A stretch of 64,000 nucleotides of DNA from Sinomonas susongensis (GTDB taxonomy: Bacteria > Actinomycetota > Actinomycetes > Actinomycetales > Micrococcaceae), in assembly GCF_005877005.1 (NCBI RefSeq), contig NZ_SSNH01000001.1, positions 62,001 through 126,000 of the forward strand, read 5' to 3'. Both the position numbers and the translations under genes were made by a program. Below are positions 49,120 to 57,042 of the stretch, piece by piece. Each line of letters starts with the position of its first letter. The stretch's first letter is position 1. The notes below the pieces were generated by a model. The model saw only the letters and a program-made list of their open reading frames with translations, made no database searches and was not told the DNA's origin.

Positions 49120-50817
49120 GTGTCCACGCCTGTCGAGTCCGCACCGGACACCACCGCTCAAGACGCCCACTGGTGGCGGCAGGCGGCCGTCTACCAGATC
49201 TACCCGCGCAGCTTCTCCGACTCGAATGGCGACGGGCTCGGCGACCTCAAGGGCATCACGTCGAAGGTCCAGTACCTCAAGGACCTCGGGGTCGACGCCG
49301 TCTGGCTGAGCCCGTTCTACCCGTCCGCGCTCGCTGACGGCGGCTACGACGTCGACGACTACCGCAACGTCGACCCGCGCCTCGGCACGCTCGAGGACTT
49401 CGACGAGATGGCGGCTGCGCTGCACGCCGTCGGCATCAAGGTGATTGTCGACATCGTCCCGAACCACACGTCCAACCGCCACGCGTGGTTCCAGGAGGCC
49501 CTCGCGTCACCCAAGGGCTCCGCGGCCCGCCGCCGCTACATCTTCCGGGACGGCCTGGGCGAGAACGGCGAGCTGCCGCCCAACGAGTGGACGTCGATCT
49601 TCGGCGGCCCAGCGTGGGAGCGCGTCACGGAGCCCGACGGCACGCCGGGCCAGTGGTACTTCCACCTGTTTGCGAAGGAGCAGCCTGACCTCGACTGGGA
49701 CAACCCCGAGGTCCACGAGGACTTCCTCAGGACCCTTCGCTTCTGGTCGGACCGCGGGGCCGACGGCTTCCGCGTCGACGTCGCCCACGCGCTCAAGAAG
49801 GACATGGACGCCGAGGTCGAGAGCCTCGAGCTGCTCCACCGCGCCGACCTCTTCCGCAACGGTGAGCACCCGCTGTGGGATCGCGACGAGGTGCACACGA
49901 TCTACGCCGAGTGGCGGCGGCTCTTCAACGAGTACAACCCGCCCCGCACGGCCGTAGCAGAGGCCTGGGTGCACGCCGACCGCCGCGCCCGCTACGCGTC
50001 TCCCGAGGGCCTCGGCCAGGCATTCAACTTCGATCTGCTCAAGGCCGACTTCGACGCTGAGCAGTTCCGCACCATCATCAGCAAGAACCTCGCCGAGGCT
50101 GCCGCGACCGGGGCATCCTCGACCTGGGTGTTCTCGAACCACGACGTCGTCCGCCACGCGACCCGGTACGGGCTGCCGAAGGGCAGCGGCCGCGAGGAGG
50201 GCGCGGGCGCGGACGGCAAGGACTGGCTGCTCGAGGGTGGCGACCCCGCACAGGTGGACGCCGAGCGGGGCCTGCGGCGAGCGAAGGCTGCGACGCTGCT
50301 CATGCTCGCACTCCCGGGCTCGGCCTACCTGTACCAGGGCGAGGAGCTCGGCCTGCAGGAAGTCGGCCAGATCGCTGACGAGGATCGGCAGGATCCGACC
50401 TTCTTCCGGAACAAGGGGGTCGAAGTCGGCCGCGACGGCTGCCGCGTGCCGCTCCCGTGGGAGCCGCAGGGCAGCTCGTTCGGCTTCGGCTCGAACGGCT
50501 CGCACCTTCCCCAGCCGGCTTGGTTCGCCGACTACGCGGTGAGTGTCCAGGCTGCTGACGCGGGCTCGACCCTCTCGTTCTACCGCCGGGCCCTCAAGCT
50601 CCGCCATGAGCTGCAGGCGGCAGAGGCGCTCGGCTGGCAGGATTCCGTGGACGACGAAGTGCTGCACTTCGTGCGTCCGGGCGGCTGGCACGTTGTGGCC
50701 AACTTCGGGACGGCCCCCGTGGTCCTGCCCGAGGGCGAGGTGCTCCTCGCGAGCGCCGAAGTCGAGGGTGGCAAGCTCCCCGGGGAAGCGACGGCGTGGG
50801 TGCGCGTCACCGGCTGA
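49120..50817 (+). CDS. GH13 alpha-glucosidase / oligo-1,6-glucosidase
   Basis: A 565-residue glycoside hydrolase family 13 enzyme. YQIYPRSFSDSNGDGLGDLKGI, DIVPNHTSNRHAWF, the nucleophile GFRVDVAH (Asp220), the acid/base VAEAWV (Glu281) and SNHDVVRHATR form the catalytic set, and QPDLDWDNPEVHEDF is typical of the oligo-1,6-/alpha-glucosidase subfamily. It hydrolyses terminal alpha-glucosidic bonds of short sugars in the cytoplasm; there is no signal peptide. GTG 49120 has an AAGGAGA site. It is divergent from a ROK repressor and followed by a strong terminator. Confidence 0.93.
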   Translation: MSTPVESAPDTTAQDAHWWRQAAVYQIYPRSFSDSNGDGLGDLKGITSKVQYLKDLGVDAVWLSPFYPSALADGGYDVDDYRNVDPRLGTLEDFDEMAAALHAVGIKVIVDIVPNHTSNRHAWFQEALASPKGSAARRRYIFRDGLGENGELPPNEWTSIFGGPAWERVTEPDGTPGQWYFHLFAKEQPDLDWDNPEVHEDFLRTLRFWSDRGADGFRVDVAHALKKDMDAEVESLELLHRADLFRNGEHPLWDRDEVHTIYAEWRRLFNEYNPPRTAVAEAWVHADRRARYASPEGLGQAFNFDLLKADFDAEQFRTIISKNLAEAAATGASSTWVFSNHDVVRHATRYGLPKGSGREEGAGADGKDWLLEGGDPAQVDAERGLRRAKAATLLMLALPGSAYLYQGEELGLQEVGQIADEDRQDPTFFRNKGVEVGRDGCRVPLPWEPQGSSFGFGSNGSHLPQPAWFADYAVSVQAADAGSTLSFYRRALKLRHELQAAEALGWQDSVDDEVLHFVRPGGWHVVANFGTAPVVLPEGEVLLASAEVEGGKLPGEATAWVRVTG

Positions 50818-50875
50818 CATCCGAGACTCGCCCGTTTCCCGGTCGGGAAGCCCCTGAGGGGCGACGAGTCAGGTG

Positions 50876-50916
50876 AGGCGGCGAGTGGAAGAGGAAGGCT
50901 CTTCCGCTCGCCGCCT
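50876..50916 (+). terminator. terminator after alpha-glucosidase
   Basis: An 18-bp stem (50876-50893 with 50899-50916) with one G-U pair and a 5-nt loop, followed by CTCTCGTGG. Confidence 0.75.
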
Positions 50917-50956
50917 CTCTCGTGGCAGGCTGAGGCTTGAGCGTGAGGAGACGGCC

Positions 50957-51391
50957 ATGCCCACGGTTGGCGACTCCGGGCCCGGGGTCCGGCACGAGGA
51001 CTTCGAGCTCGACGAGGAGAAATGCTGGGCGCTGCTCGGCTCCTCGGGGATAGGGCGCTTCGCGTTCACGGCGAGCGGGCGCATCCGGGTCTTCCCCGTC
51101 CACTACGCGGTCTACCGTGGCTGCGTGTACTTCCGCACCTCGCGCCACGGGGTCATTGCGGACGGGCTGCCCCAGGAGGGCGTGGCATTCGAAATCGACT
51201 CGGTGACCCCCGTGGCCCAGGCCGGCTGGTCGGTGCTTGTCTCGGGGACGGCGAGCGTGGTCGATGACTCCGACCTCCTCACCCAGCTGTTCGGGCTGGG
51301 GGTCGAGGAGCCCTGGGCGGGCGGCGTCCGGGACCGCTTTGTGTGCCTTGTCCCGCGGGAGCTGACAGGGCGGCAAGTCTTCCTCGCGTGA
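50957..51391 (+). CDS. pyridoxamine 5'-phosphate oxidase-like flavin split-barrel protein
   Basis: The 144-residue protein has the split-barrel pattern of PPOX-like proteins: CWALLGSSGIGRFAFTASGRIRVFPVHYAVYRGCVYFRTSRHGVIADGLPQEGVAFEIDSV followed by GWSVLVSGTASVV. Relatives bind FMN, F420 or heme and reduce or oxidise small molecules; many of this short type have unknown reactions. ATG 50957 has a GAGGAG site. It is a single gene after a terminator. Confidence 0.83.
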   Translation: MPTVGDSGPGVRHEDFELDEEKCWALLGSSGIGRFAFTASGRIRVFPVHYAVYRGCVYFRTSRHGVIADGLPQEGVAFEIDSVTPVAQAGWSVLVSGTASVVDDSDLLTQLFGLGVEEPWAGGVRDRFVCLVPRELTGRQVFLA

Positions 51392-51451
51392 CTCCTTCCG
51401 ACGACGGCGAGAACCTCCGCGGGAGCAGTCTGAGCAATTTATCAAATCAGT

Positions 51452-51544
51452 TGACATAATAATTCGGCCGTAGTGCACTGGTACTGGATCGTCGCGCTGG
51501 GGAGCGATTCGTCGACCATCCCGAGAAGTATCAGGAGCATAGCT
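51452..51544 (+). promoter_or_regulatory. AT-rich promoter-like region before small peptide
   Basis: TTGACA at 51452 lies in a markedly AT-rich stretch (51430-51470) with imperfect inverted TATCAA/TTGACATA elements. No convincing -10 at the standard distance can be named. It precedes the AGGAG site and ATG 51545. Confidence 0.3.
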
Positions 51545-51724
51545 ATGGCTGATATGGAGCCCCAGACTGCCCAAGGTACAGCGGTGGAGGACGCCACATC
51601 CCGCCCAGACCAGGGCAATTCCTCTTTGCGGTCCGCACCGGCCGGCGCCCCCGGCATGCGCTCCGGGATCACTTGGTGGGAGGCGTGCGGCGGATGGAGT
51701 TCGCGGTACGCCCTCAGCATCTAG
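51545..51724 (+). CDS. possible 59-residue peptide of unknown function
   Basis: ATG 51545 follows AGGAG (51534-51538) at 7 nt and opens 59 codons. The product has an acidic, Gln/Thr/Ser-rich first half and a Trp-rich end (GITWWEACGGWSSRYALSI). Third codon positions are less GC-biased than in neighbours, so this may be a recently acquired or decaying gene, for instance the remnant of the N end of a larger protein, or a small peptide. I do not recognise it. The complementary strand has an open frame of 92 codons (51442-51720) but without a better start context. Confidence 0.35.
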   Translation: MADMEPQTAQGTAVEDATSRPDQGNSSLRSAPAGAPGMRSGITWWEACGGWSSRYALSI

Positions 51725-51751
51725 GAGCACTAGGGCGAGCTGAGGCTTGTG

Positions 51752-51829
51752 CGGCGCTGGACCCGATGTGCCTGCGGCGCTGGACCCGATGTGCCTGCGG
51801 CGCTGGACCCGATGTGCCTGCGGCGCTGG
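51752..51829 (+). repeat. 23-bp tandem repeats upstream of the CitE-like gene
   Basis: Three full units of 23 bp at 51752, 51775 and 51798 plus 9 bp of a fourth (unit begins CGGCGCTGGACCCGATGTG). They end 8 nt before the -10 of the next gene. With the preceding peptide they account for the 51392-51848 interval. Confidence 0.92.
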
Positions 51830-51836
51830 CGCGGGA

Positions 51837-51842
51837 TACCGT
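51837..51842 (+). promoter_or_regulatory. -10 element of leaderless citE-like gene
   Basis: TACCGT at 51837-51842 followed after 6 nt by ATG 51849. Confidence 0.5.
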
Positions 51843-51848
51843 TGACCC

Positions 51849-52733
51849 ATGACCTCAACCACCGCCGCCGAATCGCCCCGTCCCACCGGTGCTGATCTCT
51901 CCCGCCCAGCCCGCGCTGTCAATCCCGAGATCGCCCGCTCGTGGCTGCTGGTCAACGCGATGCGGCCTGAGATCTTCGCGGAGGCTTCGTCATCACGGGC
52001 GGACGCCGTGATCCTCGACATCGAGGATGCAGTCGATCCCTCGCACAAGGGTGAGGCGCGGGAGAACGTGCTCCGCTGGATGCGCGATGGTGGCCAGGCG
52101 TGGGTCCGCATCAACGATGCGACGAGCCCGTTCTGGGCCGACGACCTTGCGGCCCTGCGCGGAACGGCGGGACTCCTCGGCGTCATGCTCGCGAAGACCG
52201 AGTCCTCGGACCAGGTGACGGAGAGCTACCACCGCATGGACGGCAAGACCCCCGTGATCCCGCTCGTCGAGTCGGCGGTGGGCATCGAGGAGGCGAACCA
52301 CATCGCCAAGGCCCAGGGCGCCTTCCGTCTTGCCTTCGGCTCGGGCGACTTCCGTCGTGACACAGGCATGGCGGCGACGCCCGAGGCGATGGCCTACCCG
52401 CGGGCCAAGCTTGTCGTCGCAAGCCGCGTCGGCGGCCTCCCCGGTCCCATCGACGGCCCGACCGTCGGGACCAACCACCCGATCCTGCGCGAGCAGAGCG
52501 CCATCACGGTGATGATGGGGATGACCGGCAAGCTGTGCCTCGCCATCGACCAGACCACCGTGATCAACGAGGTCATCAGCCCGACGCCGAGCGACGTCGC
52601 CTGGGCCTCTGACTTCATGCGCGACTTCGAGGCGAACGGCCGGGTCATCCGCGACGGCTCCGATCTCCCGCGGCTCGGCCGCGCAGAGAAGATCATGAAG
52701 CTCGCGACCGCCTTCGGCGTCCAGCCGGCCTGA
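51849..52733 (+). CDS. HpcH/HpaI aldolase / citrate lyase beta-like protein
   Basis: The 294-residue protein has the CitE/HpcH TIM barrel: RSWLLVNAMRPEIFAEASSSRADAVILDIEDAVDPSHKGEARENV with the metal-binding acidic residues, WVRIND, VIPLVESAVGIEEA and RLAFGSGDFRRDTG. It lacks the CitD/CitF partners of true citrate lyase, as usual for actinobacterial CitE-like proteins, which cleave malyl- or citramalyl-CoA-type thioesters or unactivated hydroxy acids. The first 25 residues are a non-conserved Thr/Ser/Pro tail. The start is fixed by a leaderless -10. Confidence 0.85.
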   Translation: MTSTTAAESPRPTGADLSRPARAVNPEIARSWLLVNAMRPEIFAEASSSRADAVILDIEDAVDPSHKGEARENVLRWMRDGGQAWVRINDATSPFWADDLAALRGTAGLLGVMLAKTESSDQVTESYHRMDGKTPVIPLVESAVGIEEANHIAKAQGAFRLAFGSGDFRRDTGMAATPEAMAYPRAKLVVASRVGGLPGPIDGPTVGTNHPILREQSAITVMMGMTGKLCLAIDQTTVINEVISPTPSDVAWASDFMRDFEANGRVIRDGSDLPRLGRAEKIMKLATAFGVQPA

Positions 52734-52744
52734 ACGAGGGACGC

Positions 52745-52966
52745 GTGAACGACTTCTGGGAGACGGCCCCTCCGCTCTACAGGAGGGTCGTGCTCTCCGG
52801 CATGGCCTTCCTGGGGGTCGGGATCATCCTCAACATCGTCGCGAACCTGAGCCACGTTGCGTGGCTCCTGTACGCATCGCTCGTCGTCATCGGCATCGGC
52901 CTCGTGGCGCACCTCTTCGGCATCGGCATCCGCGCGCGGGAGATGCGCCGGCGCCTCCGGGGCTGA
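52745..52966 (+). CDS. small membrane protein, 73 residues
   Basis: GTG 52745 (GAGGGA upstream) opens a 73-residue protein with two hydrophobic helices (about residues 16-34 and 38-60) and a basic C-terminal tail REMRRRLRG, so both ends should be cytoplasmic. Codon use is normal for the genome. I do not assign a function; small two-helix proteins of this kind are common next to the CitE-like gene or MaoC genes in Actinobacteria. It is 11 bp from the CitE-like gene and probably co-transcribed. Confidence 0.7.
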   Translation: MNDFWETAPPLYRRVVLSGMAFLGVGIILNIVANLSHVAWLLYASLVVIGIGLVAHLFGIGIRAREMRRRLRG

Positions 52967-52976
52967 GCTCGGGCGA

Positions 52977-52982
52977 TAGGCT
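52977..52982 (+). promoter_or_regulatory. -10 element of leaderless MaoC-like gene
   Basis: TAGGCT at 52977-52982 followed after 6 nt by ATG 52989. Confidence 0.5.
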
Positions 52983-52988
52983 TCTTCC

Positions 52989-53438
52989 ATGGCCATCAAC
53001 CCCGACCTGCAGGGTCGCGTCTACCCGCCCGCCGAGGCGTACGACGTCGGCCGCGAGAAGATCCGCGAATTCGCCCGAGCCGTCAAAGCCGTCAATCCCG
53101 CTCATTTCGACGTCGAGACCGCGAAGTCGCTCGGCCACGCCGACCTGGTCGCGCCGCCGTCGTTCGCGATCATCATCGCCCAGCGAGCCGACGCGCAGCT
53201 CATCGCAGACCCCGAGTCGGGCATCGACTTCTCGCGCGTCGTCCACGCCGAGCAGCGCTTCACCCACCACCGCCCGATCGTGGCGGGCGATCGCCTGACA
53301 GCCGAGCTGCACGTCGACAACGTGCGCGCGATGGGCGGCGGGGCCATGATCACGACCCGCGCCGAGATCGCGTCCGAGTCGGGGGAGAAGGTCGCCACGG
53401 CGACCTCGTCCATCCTTGTCCGGGGAGAGGGCCAATGA
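52989..53438 (+). CDS. UPF0336/MaoC-like dehydratase subunit (HadA/HadC type)
   Basis: The 149-residue hot-dog protein contains the FAS1-type dehydratase N module: AINPDLQGRVYPPAEAYDVGREKIREFARAVKAVNP, LVAPPSFAIIIAQ and FVHAEQRFTHHRPIVAGDRL-type sequence. It matches the UPF0336 proteins whose mycobacterial forms HadA/HadC pair with HadB in 3-hydroxyacyl-ACP dehydration. The catalytic H/D motif is in the partner gene. It is leaderless and overlaps the next gene by ATGA. Confidence 0.9.
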   Translation: MAINPDLQGRVYPPAEAYDVGREKIREFARAVKAVNPAHFDVETAKSLGHADLVAPPSFAIIIAQRADAQLIADPESGIDFSRVVHAEQRFTHHRPIVAGDRLTAELHVDNVRAMGGGAMITTRAEIASESGEKVATATSSILVRGEGQ

Positions 53439-53893
53439 CCGCCACAGGATCCGCCACCGCGCCCGCCTTCGACGAGCTCGAAACCGGGCTCGAGATCGGT
53501 CGCCGCGAGATCGCGGTGACCCGTGCCGACCTCGTGAAATACGCGGGGGCGTCCGGCGACTTCAATCCGATCCACTGGAACAACGACTTCGCGGTTGCCG
53601 TCGAGCTTCCGGGCGTGATCGCCCACGGCATGTTCACGATGGGCGCCGCAGTGCAGCTCGTCGTCGACTGGGCAGGCGATCCCGGCGCCGTCGTGGACTA
53701 CCAGACGCGGTTCACGAAGCCGGTGCCGGTCTCGGACACCACGGGACGCGACGAGCCGGGTGCCGTGCTCGACGTCGTCGGGACGATCGGCGCGCTCGAC
53801 CCCGAGGCCCGTACCGCCCGGGTCGACCTCACGGTCACGTGCGGGGGACAGCGGGTGCTGACGAAGGCGCAGGCCGTCGTCCGCCTCGGCTGA
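53435..53893 (+). CDS. MaoC-like dehydratase subunit (HadB type)
   Basis: The 152-residue hot-dog protein carries the hydratase-2 motif YAGASGDFNPIHWN with catalytic Asp and His, then PGVIAHGMFTMG. It is the catalytic partner of the preceding UPF0336 protein, with which it overlaps (ATGA at 53435-53438), forming a heterodimeric (R)-3-hydroxyacyl dehydratase. In organisms without mycolic acids the pair likely serves general fatty acid metabolism; this is inference. Confidence 0.92.
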   Translation: MTATGSATAPAFDELETGLEIGRREIAVTRADLVKYAGASGDFNPIHWNNDFAVAVELPGVIAHGMFTMGAAVQLVVDWAGDPGAVVDYQTRFTKPVPVSDTTGRDEPGAVLDVVGTIGALDPEARTARVDLTVTCGGQRVLTKAQAVVRLG

Positions 53894-53905
53894 GACGGGT
53901 CCGAC

Positions 53906-53911
53906 TAAGCT
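53906..53911 (+). promoter_or_regulatory. -10 element of leaderless murB
   Basis: TAAGCT at 53906-53911 followed after 6 nt by GTG 53918. Confidence 0.5.
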
Positions 53912-53917
53912 GGTCGG

Positions 53918-54982
53918 GTGAGCGAGACCCTCCTTTCCTCCCTGACCACGTCCGCCGTCGGCGGTCCCGCGGCCCGCTTCGAGGAGGCGCGTACCGAGGC
54001 GGAGATCATCGACGCCGTGCGTGCCGCCGACGATGCCGGGGAGCCACTCCTCATCGTCGGTGGCGGCTCAAACCTGATCGTCGCGGACGAGGGCTACCCG
54101 GGAACGGTCCTCAAGATCGCGTCGGAGGGCCTCGAGCTCGACTCTGCGGACGCGTGCGGCGGAGTCTCGGTCGGCGTCCAGGCGGGCCACCCGTGGGACG
54201 ACTTCGTGGACTACGCCGTGCACCACGCGTGGAGTGGCGTCGAGGCCCTCTCGGGCATTCCCGGCTCCACCGGGGCGACCCCCGTGCAGAACGTGGGCGC
54301 CTACGGTTCGGATGTCTCCCAGACCATCTGGCAGGTGCGCACGTGGGATCGTGAGGCACGCGCCGTCAGGACGTTCGTCCCCTCAGAGCTCAAGTTCGGC
54401 TACCGGGATTCCCTCCTCAAGCAGACGACGACGGAAGGCTCCCCCCGCTTCGTCGTGCTGCGCGTGGACTTCCAGCTTGCGCTGGGCCGCATGAGCGCCC
54501 CGGTCCGCTACGCCGAGCTCGCGAGGTCCCTCGGCGTCGAGCCGGGCCAGCGCGCCTCGGCCCTCGACGTCCGCCGCGAGGTCCTGCGGCTGCGCGGCTC
54601 GAAGGGCATGGTCCTCGACCCGTCGGACCGGGACACGTACTCGACCGGGTCCTTCTTCACCAATCCGATCCTCTCGCTCGACGCCGCAGCGGCGCTGCCC
54701 GCTGAGGCCCCGCGCTATCCCGCGGGGGAAGGGCTCGTGAAGACGTCGGCGGCATGGCTCATCGAGCACGCTGGTTTCCCGAAGGGCTACGGCCTCGAGG
54801 ACGGGAGCGTGACCGGCGGCCGCGCGTCGCTCTCCACGAAGCACACCCTTGCTATTACGAACCGCGGCGGAGCAAGCGCGAAGGACCTGCTGGCCCTGGC
54901 CCGCGAGGTGCGGGACGGAGTGCAGGCGCACTTCGGCATCGAGCTCAGCAACGAGCCGCTGCTCATCGGGCTCGAGCTGTGA
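53918..54982 (+). CDS. murB: UDP-N-acetylmuramate dehydrogenase
   Basis: The 354-residue flavoenzyme reduces enolpyruvyl-UDP-GlcNAc to UDP-MurNAc for peptidoglycan. FAD-binding blocks LTTSAVGGPAARFEEARTEAEI and LLIVGGGSNLIVAD, the GIPGSTGATPVQNVGAYGSDVSQTI segment, FGYRDSLLK, the catalytic serine in STGSFFTNPIL and a C-terminal WLIEHAGFPKGYGLEDGSVTGGRASLSTKHTLAITNRGGASAKDLL are all present (type I MurB). GTG 53918 is fixed by the leaderless promoter. Its stop overlaps a TetR gene by GTGA. MaoC-MaoC-MurB is a common actinobacterial order. Confidence 0.96.
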   Translation: MSETLLSSLTTSAVGGPAARFEEARTEAEIIDAVRAADDAGEPLLIVGGGSNLIVADEGYPGTVLKIASEGLELDSADACGGVSVGVQAGHPWDDFVDYAVHHAWSGVEALSGIPGSTGATPVQNVGAYGSDVSQTIWQVRTWDREARAVRTFVPSELKFGYRDSLLKQTTTEGSPRFVVLRVDFQLALGRMSAPVRYAELARSLGVEPGQRASALDVRREVLRLRGSKGMVLDPSDRDTYSTGSFFTNPILSLDAAAALPAEAPRYPAGEGLVKTSAAWLIEHAGFPKGYGLEDGSVTGGRASLSTKHTLAITNRGGASAKDLLALAREVRDGVQAHFGIELSNEPLLIGLEL

Positions 54983-55719
54983 CCGAAGCCGCGGGATCCG
55001 GCGGGGGGACGGTCGCGGCGCGCCAGGAACGCGCCCGGTTCCGTCACGACGTCGCGGCGGCAGCCGTCCGGCTGTACGCGGAACAGGGCTACGAGGGGAC
55101 GAATGCCGAGCAGATCGCGGCCGCCGCCGGGCTCTCGCGCAGCACGTTCTTCCGTCAGTTCCGCTCGAAGGAGGACGTGGTCTTCGCCGACCACGACGCG
55201 CTCCTCGATGAAGCCGGATCGTTCCTGGCCGAACCGCACGCGGACCCTTGGGAGGCCGTGTGCCGCGCGGCCGAGGGTGTGTTCGCCCATTTCGCCCAAC
55301 AGCCGGAGCTCGCCCGGCTCCGCTACGCGGTCGTGAACCGCGAGCAGATCCTGCGGGACAGGGAACTCGTGACGACGTTCCGGTACGAGCGGCTCTTCGA
55401 GGCATACCTGCGGGAGGCACTCCCAGCGGAAGCCGACCTCGACGTCGTCCGGTTCGCCTCGACCGTGATCGCAACTCACAACTACTTTCTCCGGGGCCTC
55501 ATGCGCGGCGACCCCGCGATGGACGCGGGGCGGCTCCGGGCTGAACTGGATGCCGTGCGGCGGCTCTTCGGCGTTGTTCGTCGATCGGACGATGGCCCGA
55601 GCGACGGCGCGCGCTCCCGTCCCATCGAGGCGGACGACGTCGTCGTCGCGGTCTTCAAGCGGTCCGTTCCGCCGGCCGACGTCGCGCGGCGCATCGAAGA
55701 GGCCCTCGGCAGCCCTTGA
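54979..55719 (+). CDS. TetR-family transcriptional regulator
   Basis: The 246-residue protein has a TetR helix-turn-helix (about residues 20-65; VAAAAVRLYAEQGYEGTNAEQIAAAAGLSRSTFFRQFRSKEDVVFADHDALLDEA) and a longer than usual C-terminal domain. GTG 54979 overlaps the murB stop, so it is translationally coupled to murB, which is unexpected for a regulator. The downstream acyl-CoA dehydrogenase 89 bp away, with a palindrome-rich promoter, is its most likely target; TetR proteins often repress acyl-CoA catabolic genes in this way. Confidence 0.88.
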   Translation: MTEAAGSGGGTVAARQERARFRHDVAAAAVRLYAEQGYEGTNAEQIAAAAGLSRSTFFRQFRSKEDVVFADHDALLDEAGSFLAEPHADPWEAVCRAAEGVFAHFAQQPELARLRYAVVNREQILRDRELVTTFRYERLFEAYLREALPAEADLDVVRFASTVIATHNYFLRGLMRGDPAMDAGRLRAELDAVRRLFGVVRRSDDGPSDGARSRPIEADDVVVAVFKRSVPPADVARRIEEALGSP

Positions 55720-55772
55720 GTCGGGTGAAACACCGTACCCGTGAAGCCTAGTGCCGTGAGACCCAGTTCCAC

Positions 55773-55808
55773 TTGACCTGACACTGAGTTTCAGGGTAAC
55801 TCTGAGGC
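55773..55808 (+). promoter_or_regulatory. promoter and candidate TetR operator of the acyl-CoA dehydrogenase gene
   Basis: TTGACC (55773-55778) and TAACTC (55797-55802) are 18 bp apart, and the GTG start at 55809 follows after 6 nt. The spacer contains CTGACACTGAGTTTCAG with inverted CTGA elements, placing a possible repressor site between -35 and -10. Confidence 0.5.
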
Positions 55809-56990
55809 GTGCCTGACTACGACCTCCAAGCTGCCCTCGACACCGACTACTACGCCGTGTTCGAGGGAATTCCCGGAACCGACCGTGCCGCCTGGGAACG
55901 GGCCCGGGAATTCGTCGAAGAAGCCCTCCCGGTGATGAACGGCCACTGGGACCGCGCCGAGTACCCGGTCCACCTCGTCAAGAGGATGGGCGAGCTCAAC
56001 CTCCTCGCCGACGGGATCGAAGTGCCTGGACTCGAGCCGATGAGTCCGCTCGCGGCCGGGCTTGTGAACATGGAGGTCTCGAGGGGCGACGGTTCCCTGG
56101 GGACTGTAGTCGCGGTCCAAGGCGGCCTCGCACTCCGCTCGATCGCGTTCCACGGCTCGCCCGAGCAGAAGGACCGCTGGCTCGGGCCGCTTGCGCGGGG
56201 CGAGGAGCTCGGCTCGTTCGCGCTCACCGAGCCGGACCACGGCTCCGACTCCGTGAGCCTTGAGACGACGGCCCGCCGTGACGGCGGGGAGTGGGTCCTC
56301 GACGGCGAGAAGAAGTGGATCGGAAACGGAGCCTCGGGCGGGGTCACCGTCGTGTGGGCCCGCGACGAGGACGGGAACGTCCGAGGCTTCCTCGTGGAGC
56401 AGGACACCCCGGGCTACAGGGCGGAGGTGATCGAGGGGAAGGGCTCGCTGCGGGCCATCCATCAGGCGCGCATCCGGCTCGAGGGCGTGCGGATCCCGGA
56501 GGCGAACGTCCTGCCTGGAGCGCGGAGGTTCAAGGACACGTCCCGGGTGCTTGTCGCGACCCGCCTCGGCGTTGCCTGGTCTGCGCTCGGGCACGCGACC
56601 GCCGCGTACGAGGCAGCGCTTGCCTACGCCCAGCAGCGGGTCCAGTTCGGCCAACGGCTCGCGAAGTTCCAGCTCGTCCAGGACCGGCTCTCGCAGATGC
56701 TCGCCGAGCTCACGAGCATGCAGCTCCACTGCGTCCACCTCGCTGGTCTCGATGCCGAGGGCCGCATGCGTCCCACGCAGGCCTCGATGGCGAAGTACCA
56801 CAACACGCGCAAGGCACGCTTCATCGCGTCCACTGCCCGGGACCTGCTCGGAGGCAACGGGATCCTGCTCGAGAACCACGTCATCCGGCACATGATGGAC
56901 ATCGAGTCGATCCACACCTACGAGGGCACCGAGAGCGTGCAGGCGCTGCTCATCGGCCGCGACGTGACGGGCGTCGGCGCCTTCGTGTAA
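55809..56990 (+). CDS. acyl-CoA dehydrogenase, glutaryl-CoA dehydrogenase-like
   Basis: The 393-residue flavoprotein oxidises an acyl-CoA with transfer of electrons to ETF. FALTEPDHGSDSVSLETTARRDGGEWVLDGEKKWIGNG is the FAD/substrate block, YAQQRVQFGQRLAKFQLVQDRLSQMLAELT the C-terminal helix, and the catalytic glutamate is in THYEGTES-like SIHTYEGTES. The overall spacing and the RAIHQARIRLEGVRIPEAN segment resemble glutaryl-CoA dehydrogenase rather than short-chain enzymes, but the decarboxylating arginine cannot be certified. Start GTG 55809 from the leaderless promoter. Confidence 0.87.
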   Translation: MPDYDLQAALDTDYYAVFEGIPGTDRAAWERAREFVEEALPVMNGHWDRAEYPVHLVKRMGELNLLADGIEVPGLEPMSPLAAGLVNMEVSRGDGSLGTVVAVQGGLALRSIAFHGSPEQKDRWLGPLARGEELGSFALTEPDHGSDSVSLETTARRDGGEWVLDGEKKWIGNGASGGVTVVWARDEDGNVRGFLVEQDTPGYRAEVIEGKGSLRAIHQARIRLEGVRIPEANVLPGARRFKDTSRVLVATRLGVAWSALGHATAAYEAALAYAQQRVQFGQRLAKFQLVQDRLSQMLAELTSMQLHCVHLAGLDAEGRMRPTQASMAKYHNTRKARFIASTARDLLGGNGILLENHVIRHMMDIESIHTYEGTESVQALLIGRDVTGVGAFV

Positions 56991-57042
56991 GCCCTCAGGC
57001 TCCGGACAGCCCCTGTCCGCAGCCGCGGTGCATCATGGAGGC

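Noticed and set aside
51442-51720. A 92-codon minus-strand frame with a hydrophobic segment
   Set aside because: It overlaps the plus-strand peptide frame that has the better ribosome site and promoter-like sequence; there is no independent support for the minus-strand reading.
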